This document shows, piece by piece, positions 29,638 to 34,362 of a stretch of DNA of 34,362 bases. The stretch's first letter is position 1; every line of letters begins with the position of its first letter. Under the pieces are notes generated by a model. That model saw nothing but the letters and a program-made list of their open reading frames with translations, did not search any database and was not told the DNA's origin. The stretch is from Propionivibrio sp. (GTDB lineage Bacteria; Pseudomonadota; Gammaproteobacteria; Burkholderiales; Rhodocyclaceae), in assembly GCA_029975435.1 (NCBI GenBank), contig JARKPC010000186.1, positions 1 to 34,362 of the forward strand, written 5' to 3'. The position numbers and the translations under genes are program-made.

Positions 29638-30327
29638 CTACGGCGGGAACACCGGTGTCTCCGGGTTTCCTGTCAAAGGAACGAATATCACCGGCAGCAC
29701 GGAACGCTCTTCGATGCCGCCATCTTCGTCCTTTCGGAGGACCTTCAGATCCTGGCCCGTGTAGCGGTTTCCCACCGGAATGACCAGCGTCCCTCCGGGT
29801 TTGAGTTGTGCAATCAGCGCGGCCGGAACGCTGGGCGCCGCCGCCGTGACGATAATCGAGTCGTATGGAGCATGCTCCGGCCACCCATGGTGGCCGTTGC
29901 CGGCGCGCACCTCGATGTTGCCGAAGCCCAATCGCTGCAGACGGTCGCGGGCCTGGATGGCCAGTTCCTCGACTATCTCCAGCGAATAGACCTGCCTCAC
30001 GAGGCAGGACAGGATCGCCGCCTGATAGCCTGATCCCGTGCCGACTTCCAGAATAGCGTCGCCGGCCTTCGGTTCAAGCAGATCGGTCATCAGCGCGACG
30101 ACGTAAGGTTGCGAGATGGTCTGGCGATAGCCGATGGGCAATGCGGTGTTACGGTAAGCCGCCCATCGCAGATCGTCAGGGAGGAATGCATGGCGCGGCA
30201 CCCGCCGCAGAGCGGCATAGACGCGCTCGTCGAGCGACGCACGCCCCGTGAGGTCGCGAGTGCAGCGGACTTCCGCGCGGACTTCATCCAGGAGCAGACT
30301 GATTTCGGGATCGCGGGCGTTGATCAT
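29638..30327 (-). CDS. pcm: Protein-L-isoaspartate O-methyltransferase
   Basis: This 229-residue repair enzyme transfers a methyl group from S-adenosylmethionine to L-isoaspartyl residues in damaged proteins. Motifs seen: PRHAFLPDDLRWAAYRNTAL (family signature), PIGYRQTISQPYVVALMTDL, the SAM-binding loop ILEVGTGSGYQAAILS, and IIVTAAAPSVPAALIAQLKP. The C-terminus is a short extension PLTGNPETPVFPP. The start at 30327 (MINARDPEI) has GAGGG 10 bases upstream; another ATG at 30357 is possible. Longer frames upstream only translate the palindromic repeat and were excluded. It fits the stress-related block. Confidence 0.93.
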   Translation of the reverse strand: MINARDPEISLLLDEVRAEVRCTRDLTGRASLDERVYAALRRVPRHAFLPDDLRWAAYRNTALPIGYRQTISQPYVVALMTDLLEPKAGDAILEVGTGSGYQAAILSCLVRQVYSLEIVEELAIQARDRLQRLGFGNIEVRAGNGHHGWPEHAPYDSIIVTAAAPSVPAALIAQLKPGGTLVIPVGNRYTGQDLKVLRKDEDGGIEERSVLPVIFVPLTGNPETPVFPP

Positions 30328-30418
30328 GGGATGACGACCCTCTTCGATTCTCACCATAGATGATGACCTGTTGCCCATCCAGCACGAATTTACGACACTC
30401 GGCCGAACGGCGGAAACT

Positions 30419-30430
30419 TCCCGATCGGGA
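30419..30430. promoter_or_regulatory. Palindrome TCCCGATCGGGA, operator candidate 1
   Basis: A perfect 12-bp palindrome, sharing the TTCCCG...GGGA core with two further sites upstream of the hipB-like gene. It lies on the far side of the palindromic repeat, nearer pcm. Confidence 0.45.
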
Positions 30431-30476
30431 TTATCATCGTGTTCTACGAACGACTGCCGTATGCACACTACCCGTC

Positions 30477-30550
30477 CGTCATTCCGGCGTAGTCCGGAAT
30501 CCAGGCTTTCGGAGCACAAACTGGATCTCGGCCTACGCCGGGATGACGGA
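30477..30550 (+). repeat. 74-bp palindromic dispersed repeat, copy 2
   Basis: This copy is in the orientation opposite to copy 1 at 14516-14589 and matches about 65 of 74 positions. Its arms (CGTCATTCCGGCGTAG and CTACGCCGGGATGACG) pair. The change GAA to GTA in one arm is matched by TTC to TAC in the other, so pairing is preserved. It lies between pcm and the hipB-like gene. Confidence 0.85.
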
Positions 30551-30596
30551 GTATTAGGGATGTGTGGCTACAGATGCTCGTGAACGGAGAAGGGAA

Positions 30597-30618
30597 AATT
30601 TTCCCGATCAGGAAAATT
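30597..30618. promoter_or_regulatory. Palindrome operator candidate 2
   Basis: AATTTTCCCGATCAGGAAAATT is a 22-bp near-perfect palindrome about 70 bases before the hipB-like start. It shares TTCCCG with the site at 30651-30664. It is a likely binding site for the HTH antitoxin. Confidence 0.65.
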
Positions 30619-30650
30619 GTCTTGTGTTTGAAAAGAACCGGCCGCATAAT

Positions 30651-30664
30651 TTCCCGAACGGGAA
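30651..30664. promoter_or_regulatory. Palindrome operator candidate 3
   Basis: TTCCCG-AA-CGGGAA lies 22 bases before the hipB-like ATG, where bound repressor would block the promoter. HipB-type antitoxins autoregulate through such spaced palindromes. Confidence 0.65.
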
Positions 30665-30685
30665 TATCAACGGCTGATCTTAACC

Positions 30686-30940
30686 ATGACCCACATCGAC
30701 TCCACACTGACGCTCGGTGCTGCCCTGAGGGCAGCACGCAAGCAGTTGCGCCTGACACAGTCCGATCTGGCCTTGGCTGCCGGGGTAGGGGTGCGCTTCA
30801 TCGTCGATCTGGAAGCCGGCAAGCCCACCGTGCGGCTGGAGCAGGTGCTGCGCGTGATCGACGCCTTGGGCGGGCGCGTGCAGCTTTCCGGACTGTCTGG
30901 CCCGACGTCTGCAACCGAGGTGGACCGCCATGGCGCTTGA
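30686..30940 (+). CDS. hipB: HipB-like HTH antitoxin / autorepressor
   Basis: This 84-residue XRE-family protein has a helix-turn-helix at about 10-65: LGAALRAARKQLRLTQSDLA, then AGVGVRFIVDLEAGKPTVRL and VLRVIDALGGRVQL. It belongs to the HipB/y4mF type that pairs with HipA kinases, neutralises them and represses the operon. The stop codon overlaps the hipA start by 11 bases. Two spaced palindromes just upstream are the expected operators. The ATG 30686 has no strong Shine-Dalgarno. Confidence 0.88.
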   Translation: MTHIDSTLTLGAALRAARKQLRLTQSDLALAAGVGVRFIVDLEAGKPTVRLEQVLRVIDALGGRVQLSGLSGPTSATEVDRHGA

Positions 30941-32195
30941 ACTCCGTGTCTGGCTGTTCGCCGACTGCGTCGGCACCTTGTCGTTGCTGGACGGGCGATT
31001 GAGTTTTCGCTATCACGCCGACTGGTTGAACAACGCCCGCGCGGTCCCCCTGTCGTGCTCGTTGCCTCTGCAGGCCGAACCATTCGACGACCTCCGGGCC
31101 CGGCCTTTCTTTGCCGGATTGCTGCCTGAAGGCAATCTGCGGCGCCTGATCGCGCAGCAGTTTCATGTATCCGGCCAAAACGATTTTGCTCTGCTGAATG
31201 CCATAGGCGGCGAATGCGCCGGGGCCGTGACGTTCCTACACGAAGGTGAGGTGCCGCAATCCGATCCACATGGCGAAGAGCAATGGCTCGATGATCAGCA
31301 ACTGCAAGCCGTTCTGGACGAATTGCCGCGCCGGCCGATGCTGGCCGGCGAGAACGGTCTGCGCCTCTCGCTCGCCGGCGCTCAGGATAAACTTCCCGTC
31401 GTCTTCGACGGACAGCGCATCGGCTTGCCTCGCGGCGGCCAGCCCAGCACGGATATCCTCAAGCCGCCGATTCAGGCAGTGGATGACAGCGTATCAAACG
31501 AAGGCTTCTGTCTGGGGCTGGCCCAGGCCATGAAGATTACGGCCGCCGAGGCGAGAGTCCACCACGTTGGCGACCGCCGTTTCTTGTTGGTCACGCGTTA
31601 CGACCGTCAACGCGACGCACAAGGCAGAACATCGCGCCTGCATCAGGAGGATTTCTGCCAGGCTCTGGGCGTGGTGCCGGAGATGAAATACCAGAACGAA
31701 GGCGGCCCCGACCTTAAAGCCTGCTTCGACCTGCTGCGCCGCGTAACCCGCCCAAGCGCCCCTCAGATTTTGCGTTTGCTCGACTACGTCGTGTTCAACG
31801 CCTTGATCGGCAACCACGACGCGCACGCAAAGAATTTCTCGCTGCTGTATGCGGACGCCGCAGGCAAATCGGCGCCGATCCTGGCTCCGATGTATGACGC
31901 GCTGTCCACCGCCATCTACCCGAACCTCACGCCCAAGATGGCGATGAAACTCGGTAGCAAATACAAATTCAGCGAAGTTCTGGGCCGGCACTGGGAGCGA
32001 TTCGCCGAAGAGGCCGGGCTGGCACGCGCACAGACGCGCAAGCGCGTTCTCGGTATGGCTCAGGCACTGCCATCGGTCGCCCGTGCCCTGCAGGCTACAC
32101 CTGCGTTCGCCCGGCAGTCCGTGATCGAGCAAATTGTGGGTGTGATCGAGCAACGGTCGGCGCTGACTGTTCGGCGGTTGTCCGAGGGGGCGTAG
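30930..32195 (+). CDS. hipA: HipA-like serine/threonine kinase toxin
   Basis: This 421-residue protein kinase is of the HipA family; E. coli HipA phosphorylates glutamyl-tRNA synthetase and causes persistence. The N-terminal domain (RPFFAGLLPEGNLRRLIAQQ) is followed by RLSLAGAQDKLPVVF, in which S147 corresponds to the autophosphorylated serine of E. coli HipA. The nucleotide-binding strand TDILKPP contains K178. The catalytic loop GNHDAHAKNFSLL carries D297 and N302, and the metal-binding Asp is D323 in MYDALS. All key residues are present, so it is probably active. It overlaps the hipB-like gene by 11 bases, which supports stoichiometric synthesis. The substrate in this host is not known. 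Confidence 0.93.
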   Translation: MALELRVWLFADCVGTLSLLDGRLSFRYHADWLNNARAVPLSCSLPLQAEPFDDLRARPFFAGLLPEGNLRRLIAQQFHVSGQNDFALLNAIGGECAGAVTFLHEGEVPQSDPHGEEQWLDDQQLQAVLDELPRRPMLAGENGLRLSLAGAQDKLPVVFDGQRIGLPRGGQPSTDILKPPIQAVDDSVSNEGFCLGLAQAMKITAAEARVHHVGDRRFLLVTRYDRQRDAQGRTSRLHQEDFCQALGVVPEMKYQNEGGPDLKACFDLLRRVTRPSAPQILRLLDYVVFNALIGNHDAHAKNFSLLYADAAGKSAPILAPMYDALSTAIYPNLTPKMAMKLGSKYKFSEVLGRHWERFAEEAGLARAQTRKRVLGMAQALPSVARALQATPAFARQSVIEQIVGVIEQRSALTVRRLSEGA

Positions 32196-32636
32196 TCTGA
32201 TGATGAATGTGTTGTGGGCGGCCATCGGTTTGTTGCAACGGCTGCGCCAAACGGAGAAATGGAAAATATGCGTGTCGGCAAGAGAGATGTGCGGATTGAC
32301 TGGCGTCTGGAAACGGCCATGAGCGGAAATTCGCACCGGCTGGATCACTGCCATTGAGACGGCTGCTGCGCCCCGAATCTTGCCGTAGGGCCAATTCGCA
32401 GTAATCTGCCAATCTGGTCGTTGCCGGTAGCTCAGTCGTGGGGCCGGTGTTGCACGGGTTGCTGCCTTTTTTTTGGCAGGTCCGATCACTCGAATGACTG
32501 CTTACCTCAATGGCCTGAGACGACACACAACCCAAGCAGAAATATCACCTATCCCGCTGTCCGGATTTCTGGGGCCATCTCTGTGGCCGAATCAAAGTAT
32601 CGAACCAGAGGACTCCACCAAGCGATACTGGAGGGA
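32196..32636. other. Intergenic DNA after hipA
   Basis: The 441 bases between hipA and the convergent LysR gene contain no gene I can support. A CTGCC-T8-GGCAG hairpin (32462-32479) is the only structure noticed. Minus-strand frames here lack family resemblance. The DNA could be remnants of an element. Confidence 0.45.
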
Positions 32637-33617
32637 TTAGCTTGTCGCCAAACGGTATGATTCGCGTAGAGCGATTAAGGCGTTGCTCGCATCGTCCGAT
32701 AAGGTGTGATTTCGCCTTGTCAATATGCTATAGGCATCAAGCGATATGCCCAAGTTTACTGGCAGTATCTTTAGCATTCCAGCATCTGTATATGGTTTCA
32801 CAACTTCGCTAGGTAATGCTACCAATGCTTCGCTGTTTTGAATCAAGCTCACAATTAAAGGAATAGAGGTTGCTTCAATTATCCTCCTGGGGATACGAAT
32901 GCCTCGGGTTGCGAACATGGCATTAAGGCGTTCCCGTAATAGACTTTCTTCGAACGGCATCACCCACGAAAAATCCACCAGATCCTTGATTTCAAGACGC
33001 GACATTTCTGTCAATGGATGATTAATACTGCAAATTAAACAATGCGACTCCTCCGCAAGCGTCTCGACTGATAGGTCATGTACTCTATCAAGATCAATAG
33101 TACGTCCAACTACTATGTCCAATTGCCCTTTAAAGAGTTTGTCAATTAATAATCGGCTTGTGTCTACCTCAAGATGAACCAGCATTTCAGGATGTCGTTG
33201 CCTTAAAAAATTATACATATGAGGTATTAGGCTTACGCTGGGAGTTAAAACACTACCGATTGCTACACGATATTTTTCTCCTCGTTTAAGTGCTGCAATT
33301 TCCTGTTGGGCCTGATGTATTTCTGACAAAACCGAATGTGCATGGCGAAGTAAAATTTCGCCAAAAGCGTTAGCCTCGACTCCGCGCGCATGCCTGGTAA
33401 AAAGAGAAACCCCTAAACCTTCTTCGAGCTCAGAGAGCAGTTTCGATGCTGCGGGTTGGCTTATGCCCAAAGCATTTGCCGCACGAAGTAAAGATCTCTC
33501 ATTATCCAGGTGAGCCAGAAGCAGAATTTGCCTAATTTTGATTCTTGTGCGGAGAGGAAAGCCCGTCGCAGTCAAAACCGTCACCTTTTCTCGATGCGCT
33601 GTGAGTAAAAATCCCAA
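32637..33617 (-). CDS. LysR-family transcriptional regulator
   Basis: This 326-residue regulator has an N-terminal winged helix-turn-helix (about 25-85): LRAANALGISQPAASKLLSE, then LEEGLGVSLFTRHARGVEAN. A substrate-binding domain follows (about 110-320), with QLDIVVGRTIDLD, LICSINHPL and SWVMPFEESLLRERL. The general shape resembles the GbpR/CbbR-like group. The start is uncertain: ATG 33617 gives a 24-residue extension before the usual KIRQILLLAHLD opening. The gene is visibly AT-richer than everything around it, which suggests acquisition from elsewhere. No divergent partner gene is present, and its target and inducer are unknown. Confidence 0.9.
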   Translation of the reverse strand: MGFLLTAHREKVTVLTATGFPLRTRIKIRQILLLAHLDNERSLLRAANALGISQPAASKLLSELEEGLGVSLFTRHARGVEANAFGEILLRHAHSVLSEIHQAQQEIAALKRGEKYRVAIGSVLTPSVSLIPHMYNFLRQRHPEMLVHLEVDTSRLLIDKLFKGQLDIVVGRTIDLDRVHDLSVETLAEESHCLICSINHPLTEMSRLEIKDLVDFSWVMPFEESLLRERLNAMFATRGIRIPRRIIEATSIPLIVSLIQNSEALVALPSEVVKPYTDAGMLKILPVNLGISLDAYSILTRRNHTLSDDASNALIALRESYRLATS

Positions 33618-34332
33618 GGTTGCTGGAGCGCGTTCAACAATACTCGGCAGTGTGCGTTGATACGCTCCCCAAGGACACTAGCTTCCTGAAAAAGGTCGGA
33701 TCGACGCGCTGCGTAAGGAGCTCATCAGCACCCTGATGCCACTATAGCGCCTTGGTGGTGTGGGGAAAACTGTGCGGAAAGTGACCCAGAGCGGAATTCC
33801 ACTGCGGCGTGACTCAGAATGGTGCCGTCTCTGTTCGTCCAAACCGTTTGCTCTGTTTTCATGGCTGAGTGTGTGATTTCGCAGTCGCGGTGCTGTATTT
33901 GAATCGGTAAAACTCACTTTTCGTTTTTCGCTTCACTGTGTGAGAGTGATGCGTGAGACGAAGCAGTTGAGCTGTCGGCATCTTCTCGTCACCGAATGCG
34001 GTGACTCATTCGGTGAGTGAGAAGTTTCGTCGTGATCTTCACGCTAGTGTGCTCGTAACAGCGAGCATGGCCACAACGATATATACGAAAAGATTATACC
34101 GAAATCAAAAAAAGTCATTTGATTCGAATACCAGCGGCGTCTATGATTTTTCCGGCAGCTCGACCCCTTGGTTGTCTCTTTAGATTTTGGTAACCGAAAG
34201 TCGGGATGGTTTTGGGGTACGCGGTAGTGTGCTGACTTGTGTGCAAAAACGTCAGCAGTAGAAAGCGGAGGAGTGGTCATGGTAAGAGGTTGATTGTCGA
34301 GATCGACCTTGAACCCATTGGGAGGGCAAACC
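33618..34332. other. Poorly coding region at the right edge
   Basis: The 715 bases hold no complete gene. A plus-strand frame near 33690-33749 reads EKGRIDALRKELISTLMPL followed by a stop, possibly a C-terminal gene remnant. A perfect 9-bp inverted repeat (TCACCGAAT / ATTCGGTGA) lies at 33989-34016. The DNA is of mixed composition and looks like remains of mobile or transferred DNA. Confidence 0.4.
33989..34016. repeat. Inverted repeat TCACCGAAT ... ATTCGGTGA
   Basis: Two perfect 9-bp arms are separated by 10 bases in a non-coding stretch. It could be an operator or a mobile-element end. No T-run follows. Confidence 0.45.
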
Positions 34333-34362
34333 ATGACCATGAAGGAGCGTAATACGAAGTTG
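34333..34362 (+). CDS. Possible gene start cut by window edge
   Basis: ATG 34333 follows a strong Shine-Dalgarno (GGGAGGG) and the frame MTMKERNTKL stays open to the window end. Only ten codons are visible, so no function can be named. Confidence 0.35.
   Translation, partial: MTMKERNTKL

Noticed and set aside
32462..32479. CTGCC-T8-GGCAG as an intrinsic terminator
   Set aside because: The T-run is in the loop, not after the stem, and the stem is only 5 bp.
33778..33830. Possible insertion-sequence end (GTGCGGAAAGTGACCC...)
   Set aside because: It reminded me of IS21-type ends, but no paired terminal repeat or istA/istB remnant could be shown.

Overview
The window looks like a chromosomal segment of a nitrogen-fixing betaproteobacterium, most likely of the Rhodocyclales (Azoarcus / Dechloromonas / Accumulibacter-like). 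This is inferred from a nifL-nifA pair divergent from a complete rnfABCDGE-rnfH cluster, GC-rich coding sequence, NifA without the oxygen-sensing cysteine linker, and the dense second-messenger signalling genes. No rRNA, tRNA or CRISPR array was seen.

Layout. (1) 1-400: two gene remnants on the minus strand, a HAD hydrolase cut after 34 recognisable residues and a short cupin-like N-terminus. (2) 681-3782: a cyclic-di-GMP-I riboswitch with a downstream terminator hairpin leads into a methyl-accepting chemotaxis protein, followed by a FliL-like protein and a tandem winged-helix protein. (3) 4049-11582: an HD-GYP phosphodiesterase gene split by a complete IS5-family element (4134-5324, CTAA target duplication), then a FecR-domain protein, an OmpA-like lipoprotein and a CHASE2-adenylate/guanylate cyclase. 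(4) 11596-17308, minus strand: rnfA-B-C-(57-aa ORF)-D-G-E-H, with several ATGA stop/start overlaps. (5) 17309-20890: a divergent control region with a sigma-54 promoter and a NifA-type upstream site, then nifL, nifA and a 61-aa four-cysteine protein. (6) 21076-23595: a TPR protein converging on a Wzz/GumC-like chain-length protein that carries a degenerate tyrosine-recombinase-like C-terminal domain. (7) 23803-30327: a stress block of two CPA2 antiporters alternating with two universal stress proteins, a small heat-shock protein and a protein-L-isoaspartate methyltransferase. (8) 30419-32195: a HipB/HipA-type module with three palindromic operator candidates. (9) 32637-34362: an AT-richer LysR regulator and a poorly coding stretch ending at a possible gene start cut by the window edge.

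How it fits together. Regions 2-3 combine a c-di-GMP-sensing RNA, a c-di-GMP-degrading enzyme and a cyclic-nucleotide cyclase with chemotaxis and envelope proteins, so they probably form a second-messenger and motility/envelope module; its phosphodiesterase has lost its first membrane segment to the IS. Regions 4-5 are the electron supply to nitrogenase (Rnf drives ferredoxin or flavodoxin reduction) and its master regulators, facing each other across shared control DNA. Regions 6-8 are envelope, stress and persistence functions.

The most unusual items are the Wzz-recombinase-fold fusion, the 57-aa ORF between rnfC and rnfD that resembles the RnfD N-terminus, the riboswitch-controlled chemoreceptor operon, and the IS5 insertion whose precise loss would restore a 997-residue reading frame.
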